Source: Acidobacteriota bacterium (lineage in GTDB: Bacteria > Acidobacteriota > Terriglobia > Acidiferrales > UBA7541). Taken from it: a stretch of DNA of 64,000 nucleotides. The DNA lies in the NCBI GenBank assembly GCA_013289855.1, contig JABCZD010000005.1, positions 1 to 64,000 of the forward strand. Reading direction: 5' to 3'. Positions 18,656-29,025 of this stretch are shown in pieces (within the stretch, counting starts at the first letter, position 1; every line of letters begins with the position of its first letter). The notes under the pieces are model-generated. The model did no database searches and had not been told where the DNA came from. It saw nothing but the letters and a program-made list of their open reading frames with translations. The translations under genes and the position numbers were made by a program.

Positions 18656-18909
18656 CGCCTTCCAACGCGCGGAGCAGCGCTGGCAGCACCATCAGCGGAA
18701 GCCCGGGCCATCTCGCTGATTGTCACTGGCCCCCGGCGCCGGGATTTGACGATACCTCGCAGGGCCGCAGCGGGGAGTTTTGGCAAGAGAACCACGCTAC
18801 CGTCGGGATGCACGAAAAACTTGACGCGATTTCCCGGTTTCAAGCGGAGATGCTCGCGAATAGCCTTCGGGATTGTTGCCTGGCCTTTGACGGTAATCGC
18901 GGACTCCAT
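18652..18909 (-). CDS. vapB: AbrB/VapB-like antitoxin
   Basis: An 85-residue antitoxin from the ATG at 18909, chosen because GGAG lies 6 bp upstream. The swapped-hairpin start AITVKGQATIPKAIREHL is the classical AbrB/MazE DNA-binding domain, followed by KPGNRVKFFVHPDGSVVLLP. The C-terminal tail would wrap the toxin active site. It overlaps vapC by 4 bp and is preceded by a dyad that is a likely autoregulatory operator. Confidence 0.88.
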   Translation of the reverse strand: MESAITVKGQATIPKAIREHLRLKPGNRVKFFVHPDGSVVLLPKLPAAALRGIVKSRRRGPVTISEMARASADGAASAAPRVGRR

Positions 18910-18919
18910 GATGGTCTCC

Positions 18920-18941
18920 ATTACTTCTGCGATAAAGTAAT
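18920..18941 (-). promoter_or_regulatory. Inverted repeat before vapBC, likely autoregulatory operator
   Basis: ATTACTT (18920-18926) and AAGTAAT (18935-18941) form a perfect 7-bp inverted repeat with an 8-bp spacer, ending 11 bp upstream of the antitoxin ATG. AbrB-type antitoxins usually repress their own operon through such dyads. Confidence 0.6.
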
Positions 18942-19091
18942 ACCATGCCGGTGTGCGCGGCGTCAAGATGGCCGCGGCGTGCACGTTACCCACGAACGGC
19001 AGGCTCAAATAAATTTTCGAATAAACTGGGGCAGGAAGAAGAGTAGTAGCACGGCGTTGAACAAGCGCAATCTGTCTATACTTTTGAGCAG

Positions 19092-19181
19092 TGGCGGAGG
19101 AGGAGGGATTCGAACCCCCGAGACCCTTTCGAGTCTAACGGTTTTCAAGACCGCCGCATTTAACCACTCTGCCACTCCTCC
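19092..19181 (-). tRNA. tRNA-Ser (anticodon UGA)
   Basis: A 90-nt class II tRNA with a long variable arm. Acceptor stem GGAGGAG pairs with CTCCTCC; the anticodon loop is CTTGAAA, reading TGA, and the T-loop is TTCGAAT. The 3' CCA is encoded (19094-19092). Confidence 0.95.
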
Positions 19182-19302
19182 GCAGTGATTCCATTGTATT
19201 TGTAACAGAGCGCCCGCCGGGCCGTACCGCCGATACCATGCAATGCTACCAGAACCGTTGACTATCTCAAGTTCTACTCTGTATTTCCGGTCGAACGAGT
19301 TT

Positions 19303-20568
19303 CTAATCACGACAGCTCGGCCGGAGAGTAATCCTTCTTTTGTCAAATAGTTTTGGATCGATCGAATCGGCCATAGCCTTGTAGCCCGCGTCGTTAGGGT
19401 GAAGGTGATCACCGCTATCTGATATTGGCGACAGGTTCGACCAATTATTCGGAGTCCGTAGGACAGGGTCGAAGTCGATTACAGCGTCAAAGTGGCCCCT
19501 TGTTCGTATCCAGCGATTCACTGCCTGGCGAGCGCGCTCGGTTTCTGGGGTGGCATAAGCGGATCCGCCAAATGGAGTAATGGTGGCGCCATAGACTCGT
19601 ATATTTTGAGAATGGGCGCGAAGAATGATTTGCTGGTAAGCCGCAATGATATCGCGAGAGACCGACTCCAGGTCGCAAGCGTCCTTGCAAGTCCCGATGT
19701 CGTTTACGCCTTCTAGCACAATGAGCCAACGCACGCCGGCTTGTGTCAAAACGTCCCGGTCCAACCGAGCTAGTGCATTGGGCCCAAGACCGTCACGCAG
19801 CAGACGGTTTCCTCCGATCCCTTCATTGAGTACTCCGATGTCGACGGTATGTTTGTCCGCGGGCAATCGGCGAGCCAGTTCATCGGGCCACCGACGATTG
19901 CCATCGGTCGTTGAATTCTTGCCATCGGTAATGGAATCGCCGAGCACAGCCACCACTTCCGATGAGTCGCTCTGCATGACATCGACACCATTCAGAAAAA
20001 ACCAGTGATTGACGAAATGCGCCGAAGACAGTTCGGTGGCGGAAACGGCGTCGCCTGAGGTGAAATACGATGTGGCCCTCGCACCAGAATGAGTGGTGAG
20101 GCCATCAGGTAAGCTTTCTAGATAGATTGTTACGGCGAGATCGGAGAGGGGAGCTAACGCGAAGTCAATCGGATCGGAATAGATAAGTGCGCCAGCCGGA
20201 ATGGTGCACGACGATCGTTCGCTAAAGGTTAGTGGTTTGTCGCTCCCGGGCTGGATCGCACTGCTCCCGGCTGCTTTTGCTATGTGCGCGGAGATTATTG
20301 TTAGTGCCGCTTTTCCAAAAGCATTTGAAAACCGCACCCGGAGTTTCGATCCGCCGAGCGAAACGTGAACGATCTGTCGCAATGTGCTATCCGCAAATCC
20401 TGGGGGCGGCGGCTCGTCCGAAGAAGCCGCAAGTTGCGGGGCTGATGTCCACGTGCCGACCCAATGACCAGCCTTCTCAACATTGGCTGGGATGGCCGAT
20501 ACACACGGCGACAGCGACAGAAGGAATAAGAGGAACAGCCAAGGGGCGACAATCGTCTTCCTTCTCAA
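19303..20568 (-). CDS. Secreted SGNH/GDSL hydrolase (possible carbohydrate esterase)
   Basis: A 421-residue protein with a signal peptide (about 1-25). Block I GDSITDG is at 210-216, block II GIGGN at 250-254, block III GVNDIG near 287-292, and block V HPNDAG near the end supplies the Asp-His pair. The N-terminal 180 residues form a beta-sandwich-like region seen in exported GDSL esterases. Next to GH115 and xylose genes, acetyl-xylan or glucuronoyl deesterification is a reasonable guess, not shown. Downstream of GH115 on the same strand. Confidence 0.82.
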   Translation of the reverse strand: MRRKTIVAPWLFLLFLLSLSPCVSAIPANVEKAGHWVGTWTSAPQLAASSDEPPPPGFADSTLRQIVHVSLGGSKLRVRFSNAFGKAALTIISAHIAKAAGSSAIQPGSDKPLTFSERSSCTIPAGALIYSDPIDFALAPLSDLAVTIYLESLPDGLTTHSGARATSYFTSGDAVSATELSSAHFVNHWFFLNGVDVMQSDSSEVVAVLGDSITDGKNSTTDGNRRWPDELARRLPADKHTVDIGVLNEGIGGNRLLRDGLGPNALARLDRDVLTQAGVRWLIVLEGVNDIGTCKDACDLESVSRDIIAAYQQIILRAHSQNIRVYGATITPFGGSAYATPETERARQAVNRWIRTRGHFDAVIDFDPVLRTPNNWSNLSPISDSGDHLHPNDAGYKAMADSIDPKLFDKRRITLRPSCRD

Positions 20569-20687
20569 AATGGCCTCCCGTCAACTCAGCTGTGCTTTGC
20601 ATTTCTGGGCAGCTGAAACATAGACACTTGATGCCAAGCCTCCAAACTTACGTGACGAGGGTCCGCTGAATATCTCGAATCCGTCCC

Positions 20688-23618
20688 TCATTGCGCCGAA
20701 CTCTTGGGACCGATACCGTAGAGACTTTCCGGTGGTCCGAGATAACTCGGCCTTACGCCCCCAAGATCGACGATCAGTTTCTGAAGCACCACTCCTGGGT
20801 CGACCATCCAGATCTTCAGCGTGTGATACCCAGGATTAGCGATTTTGTGTTTGGAAGTTGCTTTGCGAACACCGTCTTCCACGGAGGTCGCCCACGCTTC
20901 TGTGTTGTCGTGAGCGAGCACGTCAATGACCTGAGGAGATTCTTCGTCGAAGGAAATCGCATAGCGAAGCCCGCGGCCAGGAACGAAATTCAAGGTGGGA
21001 TCGAAAATGGCCTCGACTCCGATATCGCCCGCATGAAAGAGGTACATCCTATATTCGAGGTACGGGGAAGTCGGGCCAGGCAACACACTCTCCGCGGTCA
21101 CGGGAAAGACAGACATCGACGAGAACGTCCTGCCAAGATCGTCGATCATTTCCCAGCGAACCGAAGCGCGATCAATTTTCTTGGTGTAGTGCACAGCTTC
21201 GATTGAAATATGTCCGTCAGTTTCGATAAATCCATCTAGGTCATGTGGCGTAGGTGTAGAGGGACAAAAGCTCTCGACGCCGACACTGACATCCTGGCCG
21301 GTGTTACTCGAGATGTGCAAAGAGCCGCCGCTCAACCCCAGCGGAACGTGGCTCCAATCCACGCTGATCCAAATACGCGTTTCCTGGTCAACCTTACCCT
21401 GTGGCTGGCTAACGATGATCCACGGCGCGCTGGCGGACACGGTGAACGAAAAAGGCGATTTGCCTCGGTTGAAGACATCAATGTAGTAGCACTGTTTGTT
21501 GAAGACATCGAATTGCGGGAGACCGGGTGGTCCGGGAGGGCCGGGCCAAGCGAGGATCGAACTTTCCACCGAGACGCCCATCGAGGCGGCTTCAGGAAGT
21601 GCAATGCGCGTGACTTTTGGCATGACGTTAACGGAAGGTTCATTCCAGGAGGTATAGCCGATATGCGTCTGGTCCATCATGTGTTCCCATTTTCCGCCCG
21701 CCAGAGTGTGGTTATAAAAGTGGGACATTTCCGCGTCCATCGCAAATAGGCTTTGCGCCTCGTCAGCGAGTTCATTCGCGCTCGCGCGTCCCTGGCTCGC
21801 GTACAGCTGATTTTTAGCTGCTGTTATATATAGCTGGTTAAGAATTGCGGAAGCTTTAGTCGGATAGAGGACCAGTTCGTAGAAGGCATCTTTCTCTTCG
21901 TCAGGCAATTTTCTGTAGATCTCTTCTGCTTCGGTCGTGATCGCCTGAAACTCCTCAGCAATTCCGTCCGCCTCACGATAGTTCACCAAGCTGTAGGTAT
22001 TCGGTTCAAGAAGCTCGGGTTTGCGTCTGCCGTTGTACTTTGCGTATTTGGAAACAATATCTGAAATTTCTGAGGCATATTGCGGACCAAATTCCCGTGC
22101 AGCCCAGAGTCCTCCAAATTCTCCTATCTTTTCCTTTGGCCAACGTCCGGGATTCCATGCCAGGCTCAGGAAAAACTCCGTGGGGAATTCCATGGGCTTC
22201 AGGTCGCCGACATTCACTATCCAGATGCGATCCGCCCCATAGCGCAAAGCCAGATTCATCTGTTCCCAAATCTTCGGGAGGGGATTCGTATTAATCCATT
22301 TATAGGATCGCGGGTTCCCAACATAATCAAAGTGGTAGTAGATTCCTGCTCCGCCGCTCCGTTTGCGCTCATCCGCAGTGGGAAGGCGACGGATGTTGCC
22401 CCAATTGTCATCGCACCACAGCAGGGTCACGTCGTTCGGCACGCGCATTCCTTTTTCGTAGTACTCCTGCACCTCTTTATAGAGCGCCCAGTCCTGCGGC
22501 ACGGTAGCCGCGTCCCGGCCGTAGACATCCGTGATAACTTTGCGCTGGTCCGCGACAATTTGCTCCAGGCTGGCAATATTCGCGCGCTCCGACATCGGCA
22601 GGTCCCCGTCGCCGCGCATCCCTATGGTGACGATCTCTTCATACTCCTTGTTCCGTTGTATCCCTTGCTGCCAGAAATCACGAAGCACCGCACCGTTCTG
22701 CGAATACTCCCAAGGTCCGCTGCCGTGACGTTTCCACTCCTGCTGTGCTCGCATCATCGGCTCGTGGTGCGAGGTGCCCATCACGATGCCGTACTCATCC
22801 GCCAGTTGCGGGTTCAGGGGATCATCTTCGTTGAAAGCGTTGTTCCACATCGCGGGCCACAGATAATTGCCTTTGAGCCGCAGAATCAATTCGAAGACCT
22901 TGGTGTAAAACTCGTGATTGTAGTTTCCGAACTTTTCTTTCACCCATCCGGTCAGCGCCGGTGCCTCATCATTCAGGAAAATTCCCCGATACTTGACGGC
23001 CGGCGGACCCCGCGTGTGAACGCCGGATGTTACGGTCAGCGTCTCGTGATGATGCGCCGGTACATCCGCCCACCAATACCACGGTGAAACTCCGATTTGC
23101 TCCGAGAGATCGTAAATCCCATAAATCGTTCCGCGCTTGTCGCTGCCGACGATGACCAGCGCGCTGGCTACACCCGGCAATGGATGCAACACCACCTGCA
23201 CGCTGAACGATTCCCATCTGCCGCGAATCTCCGTCACATCCAGTTTGCTTTCGCGAACCAAGCGATCAATCAGGGCGCTCTTTCCAAGTGTGCCGACGAG
23301 CACCGCGCTAGCGCCGATCTGATCCACGTCATGCAAGAGCGTAGGCGTCAATCCGGTGACGCGTTGAATATCCGTCTGCAAATCGGACGCGGCGCGCGTC
23401 ACTCCAGCGAAATCGTCGGCATCCACGTACAGCGCGGTCGCGCGCCCAGGCTCCGCGACAACGAAGTTGCCCTCGTGCTTTTCCGTTTGTACGTATGAAG
23501 GTTGGCCCAAGGCCAAGCCGAAGGAGGGAAGCGATAGCACCCCAAAAAGCCCAACAAGCGCTCGCCAAACCGCGCGCAGTCCGGGGTCAGACCAGCAGCC
23601 CGTTCCAAGAATTTTCAT
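20688..23618 (-). CDS. GH115 xylan alpha-(4-O-methyl)glucuronidase
   Basis: About 976 residues from ATG 23618, which opens a signal peptide; an in-frame upstream extension to 23768 is judged spurious. The central block YRGIFLNDEAPALTGW, LKGNYLWPAMWNNAF, GTSHHEPMMRAQQEW and TIGMRGDGDLPM is diagnostic of GH115, and a C-terminal beta domain (from about HDLDGFIETDG) matches the family's C-terminal module. The enzyme removes MeGlcA or GlcA side chains from xylan. It follows xylB by 61 bp in an apparent xylA-xylB-GH115 operon. Confidence 0.92.
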   Translation of the reverse strand: MKILGTGCWSDPGLRAVWRALVGLFGVLSLPSFGLALGQPSYVQTEKHEGNFVVAEPGRATALYVDADDFAGVTRAASDLQTDIQRVTGLTPTLLHDVDQIGASAVLVGTLGKSALIDRLVRESKLDVTEIRGRWESFSVQVVLHPLPGVASALVIVGSDKRGTIYGIYDLSEQIGVSPWYWWADVPAHHHETLTVTSGVHTRGPPAVKYRGIFLNDEAPALTGWVKEKFGNYNHEFYTKVFELILRLKGNYLWPAMWNNAFNEDDPLNPQLADEYGIVMGTSHHEPMMRAQQEWKRHGSGPWEYSQNGAVLRDFWQQGIQRNKEYEEIVTIGMRGDGDLPMSERANIASLEQIVADQRKVITDVYGRDAATVPQDWALYKEVQEYYEKGMRVPNDVTLLWCDDNWGNIRRLPTADERKRSGGAGIYYHFDYVGNPRSYKWINTNPLPKIWEQMNLALRYGADRIWIVNVGDLKPMEFPTEFFLSLAWNPGRWPKEKIGEFGGLWAAREFGPQYASEISDIVSKYAKYNGRRKPELLEPNTYSLVNYREADGIAEEFQAITTEAEEIYRKLPDEEKDAFYELVLYPTKASAILNQLYITAAKNQLYASQGRASANELADEAQSLFAMDAEMSHFYNHTLAGGKWEHMMDQTHIGYTSWNEPSVNVMPKVTRIALPEAASMGVSVESSILAWPGPPGPPGLPQFDVFNKQCYYIDVFNRGKSPFSFTVSASAPWIIVSQPQGKVDQETRIWISVDWSHVPLGLSGGSLHISSNTGQDVSVGVESFCPSTPTPHDLDGFIETDGHISIEAVHYTKKIDRASVRWEMIDDLGRTFSSMSVFPVTAESVLPGPTSPYLEYRMYLFHAGDIGVEAIFDPTLNFVPGRGLRYAISFDEESPQVIDVLAHDNTEAWATSVEDGVRKATSKHKIANPGYHTLKIWMVDPGVVLQKLIVDLGGVRPSYLGPPESLYGIGPKSSAQ

Positions 23619-23679
23619 CGGCCTTAACTCACGAACGAAAGAGCGACTAAATCCCAATCTGAGCGAAACCTCACGCGCC

Positions 23680-25179
23680 TCAATTTGCCGCGTCAATCGA
23701 GCGAAGCGCCGGATAAATTCGTTGGTATACGCGCCAGCCACGCTGCAGCTCCGAACTCGCCGCCTCATTCACGCTGACGCGGTCTGCCACGCGCACTACG
23801 GCCGCGCAAGCCTCGTCAACGCTTCCCCAGCAGCCCGCGCCGACTCCCGCAAGAATCGCCGCGCCATAGGCCGCGCCCTCTTCGGCCGCTACCGTTTCTA
23901 CTTCATGCCCGTAAACGTCCGCCTGAATCTGGCGCCACAACCGCGACCTGGCCCCGCCGCCTCCCAGACGAATCCGCGCAGCGGGCACTCCAATCTCCTC
24001 CAGAATCGCGAATGTTTCCTTCAAGCTATAAGCCACGCCCTCAAGCACCGCGCGAATCAGGTGCGCTCTGGTATGCGAAGCCGTCAATCCAACGAACGCC
24101 GCTCGCGCGTTTGGATCAAGATGGGGCGTCCGTTCGCCCATCAAATACGGCGCCCAGAATGCTCCCTCGGAGCCCGCCGGAACCGCAGCCGCTTCCTCGC
24201 ACATTCGAGCGTAGGCATCGTCGTCATGGAAGCGCCCGCCGCCAAACTGGTCGCGAAACCAGCGGAGCGACAGTCCCGCCGCTTGCGTCACACCCATCAC
24301 GTGCCAGCGATTCGGAATGGCGTGACAAAAGGTATGCAGCCGTCCCTTGGGATCGAGCGCCGGCCGGTCCGTCGCCGCGAACACCACGCCGGAAGTACCA
24401 ATCGTGGCGCTTACCGTTCCCGGTTGCGTAATTCCAATGCCCACGGCGCCCGCCGCCTGATCGCCCGCGCCCGCAATCACTGGCGTTCCCGCTGCCAACC
24501 CAGTCGCGCGCGCACCCTCCGCCGAAATCTTTCCGCAAACCTGCTCCGATTCAAAAAGCGCCGGCAACAGCGCGAGATCAATGCTTGTCTTTTCCAAAAC
24601 TTCCCGCGACCACGCGCGCTTCGCAACGTCCAGCAGCAACGTCCCCGAGGCGTCCGCCACGTCGATCGCCGATTCGCCCGTCAATCGCAACCGCACGTAA
24701 TCCTTCGGAAGCATGACCTTGCGAACACGCTCCCAGTTTTGCGGCTCTTTTTCTCGCACCCACTGCAATTTCGTCAGCGTGAAATTTGTCAGCGGAGGAT
24801 TGCAGGTCAATTCGATCAGTCGTTCCCGCCCGAAGATGTCTTCCAGTTCCTTAGTCTGGCGCTCCGTCCGCTGATCGCACCAAATCAGCGCAGGCCGGAT
24901 TACTTCGCCGTTGACATCCAGTAGAACCGCCCCATGCATCTGCCCGGAAAATCCGACGCAGGAAATCTCTCTGGGCGAAATGTCGCCCGCGTGCAGCGCT
25001 TTTTGAACCGCCAGTCCGGCAGCCCGCCACCAGTCACGCGGATCCTGCTCCGCCCAGCCCGGTTGCGGGCTGGCAAACGGAACATGCTCTTCGGTCCCCG
25101 AAGCGACCACGGTTCCGCGCTCGTCGAGCACCACCGCTCGCGTTCCGCCCGTTCCGACGTCGATGCCTAAGACCCGGAT
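23680..25179 (-). CDS. xylB: Xylulokinase; start codon apparently non-canonical
   Basis: An FGGY-family kinase of about 499 residues if started near 25179. It phosphorylates D-xylulose with ATP. The N-terminal phosphate-binding segment LGIDVGTGGTRAVVLDERG is encoded from 25170 down, before the first canonical start (GTG at 25134). Between the in-frame stop TAA at 25209-25207 and that GTG no ATG, GTG, TTG or CTG occurs; ATC at 25179-25177, next to GCGAGGG, is a candidate. Other signatures seen are GFSGQMHGAVLLD, WCDQRTERQ and GGGARSRLWRQ. It lies 51 bp after xylA. Confidence 0.85.
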   Translation of the reverse strand: MRVLGIDVGTGGTRAVVLDERGTVVASGTEEHVPFASPQPGWAEQDPRDWWRAAGLAVQKALHAGDISPREISCVGFSGQMHGAVLLDVNGEVIRPALIWCDQRTERQTKELEDIFGRERLIELTCNPPLTNFTLTKLQWVREKEPQNWERVRKVMLPKDYVRLRLTGESAIDVADASGTLLLDVAKRAWSREVLEKTSIDLALLPALFESEQVCGKISAEGARATGLAAGTPVIAGAGDQAAGAVGIGITQPGTVSATIGTSGVVFAATDRPALDPKGRLHTFCHAIPNRWHVMGVTQAAGLSLRWFRDQFGGGRFHDDDAYARMCEEAAAVPAGSEGAFWAPYLMGERTPHLDPNARAAFVGLTASHTRAHLIRAVLEGVAYSLKETFAILEEIGVPAARIRLGGGGARSRLWRQIQADVYGHEVETVAAEEGAAYGAAILAGVGAGCWGSVDEACAAVVRVADRVSVNEAASSELQRGWRVYQRIYPALRSIDAAN

Positions 25180-25230
25180 ACGCCCTCGCTGTAGGTCAAA
25201 GAAGATTTAACACTAGCTACGGGGCCGGTT

Positions 25231-26403
25231 TCACCGCACACCGGTAAGAATATCCACCGTGAGCTGATCCAATCGTTCATACGGCAACCGCTTCCGCAGA
25301 ATAACTTCTTTGTTGAAGGAATGCGCCAGCAATTGCTGTGCGCCCGTTCGCGAGAAAGCCGCGGTGCTGGGAACGTGATTTCCATTCCCGGAAATTTCTT
25401 CGAGGATCGCGCGAATCTCCCGGTCCTCATTCCATTGCGCCGCTTTCTCTTGCAATATCAGATACGTCCGCATGCACCCTGTCGCAAAATCCTTCACGCC
25501 CTCGCAATCTTCCGTGCGGTAGGCGTGCGCGTCAAAGTGTCGCGGCCCGTCGTAGGCCACATCTTCGAGAAACTTCACTAGCCAGAACGACGATTTTAGA
25601 TTTGCCGAACCGAACCGCAAATCCTGATCGAATCGTCCCGGCATTTGGTCATTCAAGTCGATGTGGAACAGCTTCCCGGCTTCCCACGCCTGCGCGACGC
25701 CGTGCAGAAAATTCAATCCGGCCATCTGCTCGTGGGCCATTTCCGGATTCACGCCAACCATCTCCGGATGATCCAACGTCGGGATAAACCCAAGATAATG
25801 GCCTGTGGTGGCCATGTAGATGTCCCCACGTGGCTCATTGGGTTTGGCCTCCATCGCGAACCGGTAGCCGTACCCGCGGTCGAGATTGTATTCGCACAAA
25901 TAATTGACGGCCTCCCGCAAACGTTTCACCGCTTCGTCTGGCCGTCGGCACGCATCCGTTTCAACACCTTCGCGCCCGCCCCACAAAACAAAAATCTTGG
26001 CCCCCAATTCGGCGCCCAGATCCATCGCCCGCATCGTCTTCTGTAGCGCGTACGCTCGTACCTCCGGGTCGTTCGCCGTAAACGCCCCGTCGCGAAAAAT
26101 CGGGTGAAAAAACAGCGACACCGTAGCCATGGGTACGACAATCCCGTTCTGTTCGCAAGCTTTCTTGAACTCCTTCACGATGGCGTCGCGTTCCGTCGCC
26201 GTAGCATCGATCGGAACCAGGTCATCGTCGTGTAGGTTTACGCCCCAGGCGCGCACTTCCGCCAATAGCTGGATGATTTCGATTGCCGTCATCGGAGGAC
26301 GGACAAAATCCCCGAACGGATCTCGTCCCCGATTCCCCACGGTCCACAGTCCGAACGAAAACTTATGTTCTGGGTTTGGTTGATACCCGTCGCCATTCCT
26401 CAC
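25231..26403 (-). CDS. xylA: Xylose isomerase
   Basis: A 390-residue enzyme converting D-xylose to D-xylulose. Signatures: [11 protein letters not shown] (active-site His-Asp), [10 protein letters not shown] (metal Glu and Lys), [19 protein letters not shown] and [10 protein letters not shown]. The length and motifs fit the shorter class I (Actinomyces-type) isomerases. The GTG at 26403 is behind GGGAG at 6 bp. First gene of the xylA-xylB-GH115 unit, divergent from the GH3 gene with a shared regulatory region. Confidence 0.94.
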   Translation of the reverse strand: MRNGDGYQPNPEHKFSFGLWTVGNRGRDPFGDFVRPPMTAIEIIQLLAEVRAWGVNLHDDDLVPIDATATERDAIVKEFKKACEQNGIVVPMATVSLFFHPIFRDGAFTANDPEVRAYALQKTMRAMDLGAELGAKIFVLWGGREGVETDACRRPDEAVKRLREAVNYLCEYNLDRGYGYRFAMEAKPNEPRGDIYMATTGHYLGFIPTLDHPEMVGVNPEMAHEQMAGLNFLHGVAQAWEAGKLFHIDLNDQMPGRFDQDLRFGSANLKSSFWLVKFLEDVAYDGPRHFDAHAYRTEDCEGVKDFATGCMRTYLILQEKAAQWNEDREIRAILEEISGNGNHVPSTAAFSRTGAQQLLAHSFNKEVILRKRLPYERLDQLTVDILTGVR

Positions 26404-26556
26404 AAGCGTCTCCCAGTAGCGTCAGTTCCAAACAGCGGCCGCCATTTTTTCCTATTGCCCCGCGCCATTGGTATGCTGCGCGTCGCGGCCAAAAAAATCA
26501 CGATCGGCACGGGCATGACCGCCACACACGGCTACCGTCCCCACAATGACCTTTAC

Positions 26557-26570
26557 CGTGTACGTTAACG
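26557..26570. promoter_or_regulatory. Putative LacI-family operator in the xylA/GH3 divergent region
   Basis: CGTGTACGTTAACG contains the palindrome CGTTAACG, the kind of centre bound by LacI-family regulators. The identical 14 bases recur at 30544-30557 before the Oar receptor gene. The regulator gene lies between the two sites. Confidence 0.6.
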
Positions 26571-26640
26571 ACATGATATGCTACCACGCATTTTATGCGT
26601 TGCAAGAATTCAAACTATTGATATTGTCTGGGAGCCCCTC

Positions 26641-29025
26641 ATGAGCCTGCTTTCGCTTCTCCCCCTCCGTGCACGAACCTTTGTATCGATGGGCGCTGTC
26701 TGCCTGGCGCTCATTCCGCTCTGTCCATTGGGAACGGTCGCCCAGGCGCCATCCGGCCCTCCCTATCGCGACGCAAAGCTCTCCGTGGACCAGCGCGTCG
26801 CCGATCTGCTTCCCCGAATGACCCTCGAAGAAAAAGTGGCGCAACTCGAGAGCGCTTGGGAGAACCGTACCTTCTTCAAGGACCCGCAGTCTCTAATGAT
26901 CGACGATAAGGGTGCCTTCCTTGCCGACCGCGCCGCCGTGCTTATCAAGAATGGCCTGGGCGAATTCTCTCGCCCCAGCGAAAATCGCGGGCCCCGTGCC
27001 ATGGCCGAATTCACCAACACTCTTCAGAAGTGGGTTAGAGAAAACACCCGCCTGGGGATTCCGGTTTTGTTCCACGATGAGTGCCTTCACGGCCATGTTG
27101 CTCCCGGGGGAACTTCCTACCCGCAGGCCATAGCTCTCGGCTCTACCTGGGATCCCGATCTTCTCCATGACGTGTTTACCGCCACTGCAGCCGAAGCCCG
27201 CAGCCGTGGCGTTCAACAATGTCTCGCGCCGGTGTTGGATCTCGCCCGCGACCCCCGGTGGGGTCGCACGGAAGAAACATACGGAGAAGATCCTTATTTG
27301 GTTTCGAGTCTAGGAGTTGCCGCGATTCGCGGTTTCCAGGGCGAAGGCCCCGGCATAGATAAGTCTCACGTCATGGCCACGGCGAAGCATTTTGCTGTGC
27401 ACGGGCAGCCCGAAGGCGGTACCAACGTCGCTCCTGGCAACTATTCCGAGCGCGTCGTCCGAGAATATTTCCTGAAACCGTTCGAAGCTGCCGTACAGCA
27501 AGCTCACGTCGGCGCCGTCATGCCCTCCTACAACGAACTTGACGGCATTCCTTCTCACAGCAACCGGCATCTCCTGCAAGACGTGCTCCGCCAGGAATGG
27601 GGTTTCCAGGGTCTGGTGACTTCCGATTATTTTGGTCCAACCGAGCTTCGCACCATCCACCACGTCGTTGGCTCTCAGGAAGCCGCGGCAATCATGGCCA
27701 TTAATGCCGGTGTTGACGTCGAGCTACCCTTTCCCGGCGCTTATCCTTATCTGGTCGATCTCGTAAAGCAGGGCAAACTCAGCGAATCCACGATCGATCG
27801 CTCCGTGACCCGCGTTCTAAAAGCCAAATTTCTCGCTGGACTCTTCGACGATCCCTATGTCGATCCCTCCTACGCCGAGAAAATTACCAATAACCCTGAA
27901 CATCAGCAACTCGCCCTAAAAGCGGCCCACGAAGCCATCATCCTCCTGAAAAATCAAAATGAGCTCTTGCCCCTTACAAGAGGGAAGTACCAGCGCATTG
28001 CCGTGATCGGCCCCAATGCCGCGGAAGTTCACCCCGGCGGCTATAGCAACCAGCCCGGCCGCGGGGTCAGTGTCCTTCAGGGAATAAAAGACAAAGTCGG
28101 TTCCTCGTCACAAGTTCTCTATGCCCTGGGCTGCAAAATCACCGAATCCGATCCTGATTGGGATGCCGACACGGTCGTTCTTGGAGACGCCGCGCGCAAC
28201 GCCAATCGTATTGCGGACGCTGTAAAAGTCGCGCAAACCGCCGACATCATCATCCTTGCACTTGGTGGCAACGAACAGACCTCGCGCGAAGCCTGGTCTC
28301 CCACGCACCAGGGCGATCGCGATAGTCTCGACCTGCTCGGCAATCAGGACGATCTCGTGAAGGCCATTCTAGCTACCGGCAAACCCACGGTCGTTTTTCT
28401 CCAGCACGGCCGTCCCAATTCCATCAACTACATCGCTGAAAATGTCCCGGCAATTCTGGAAGGTTGGTATCTTGGCCAGGAAGGCGGCACTGCCGTCGCC
28501 GATGTCCTCTTCGGAGACTACAATCCCGGCGGCAAGCTGCCGATTACGGTTCCGCGTTCCGTCGGGCAGCTTCCCGACTACTACTACCAAAAACCCTCCG
28601 CGAAACGCGACTATCTTGGAAGCACTGTGCTTCCGCTCTTCCCATTCGGCTGGGGTCTCAGCTATTCCAATTTCAAATATGCCAACCTACGAGCAACGCC
28701 TGACCATATTGGTCCGCAAGGATCCGCCAAAATCAGCGTCGCAGTGACCAACACAAGCTCGCGGCCCGGCGACGAAGTGGTGCAACTCTATATTCGTCAG
28801 GAGGTTAGCTCCGTCACACGCCCAGTTAAGGAGCTCCGAGGATTCCGCCGCGTCACCCTGCAGGCGGGTGAAACACGAAATGTGGAATTTATCTTGGGCC
28901 CCGACGAGCTCTCCTTCTTAAACCGAGACATGCGCCGCGTTGTCGAGCCGGGAGTCTTTACACTCATGGCCGGCGGAAATTCCGTCGACGTGATCAGTAT
29001 CGATTTCAACGTTGTCGATAGATAG
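26641..29025 (+). CDS. GH3 beta-xylosidase/beta-glucosidase, exported
   Basis: 794 residues from ATG 26641, preferred over ATG 26578 because GGGAG lies 6 bp upstream and a signal peptide begins there; the upstream ATG almost touches the operator. Domains: (alpha/beta)8 barrel with RDPRWGRTEETYGEDP and the nucleophile Asp in LVTSDYFG, then an alpha/beta sandwich with IAVIGPNA, then a C-terminal FnIII-like domain. GH3 enzymes release terminal xylose or glucose from oligosaccharides; the xylA/xylB context favours xylosidase. Confidence 0.9.
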   Translation: MSLLSLLPLRARTFVSMGAVCLALIPLCPLGTVAQAPSGPPYRDAKLSVDQRVADLLPRMTLEEKVAQLESAWENRTFFKDPQSLMIDDKGAFLADRAAVLIKNGLGEFSRPSENRGPRAMAEFTNTLQKWVRENTRLGIPVLFHDECLHGHVAPGGTSYPQAIALGSTWDPDLLHDVFTATAAEARSRGVQQCLAPVLDLARDPRWGRTEETYGEDPYLVSSLGVAAIRGFQGEGPGIDKSHVMATAKHFAVHGQPEGGTNVAPGNYSERVVREYFLKPFEAAVQQAHVGAVMPSYNELDGIPSHSNRHLLQDVLRQEWGFQGLVTSDYFGPTELRTIHHVVGSQEAAAIMAINAGVDVELPFPGAYPYLVDLVKQGKLSESTIDRSVTRVLKAKFLAGLFDDPYVDPSYAEKITNNPEHQQLALKAAHEAIILLKNQNELLPLTRGKYQRIAVIGPNAAEVHPGGYSNQPGRGVSVLQGIKDKVGSSSQVLYALGCKITESDPDWDADTVVLGDAARNANRIADAVKVAQTADIIILALGGNEQTSREAWSPTHQGDRDSLDLLGNQDDLVKAILATGKPTVVFLQHGRPNSINYIAENVPAILEGWYLGQEGGTAVADVLFGDYNPGGKLPITVPRSVGQLPDYYYQKPSAKRDYLGSTVLPLFPFGWGLSYSNFKYANLRATPDHIGPQGSAKISVAVTNTSSRPGDEVVQLYIRQEVSSVTRPVKELRGFRRVTLQAGETRNVEFILGPDELSFLNRDMRRVVEPGVFTLMAGGNSVDVISIDFNVVDR

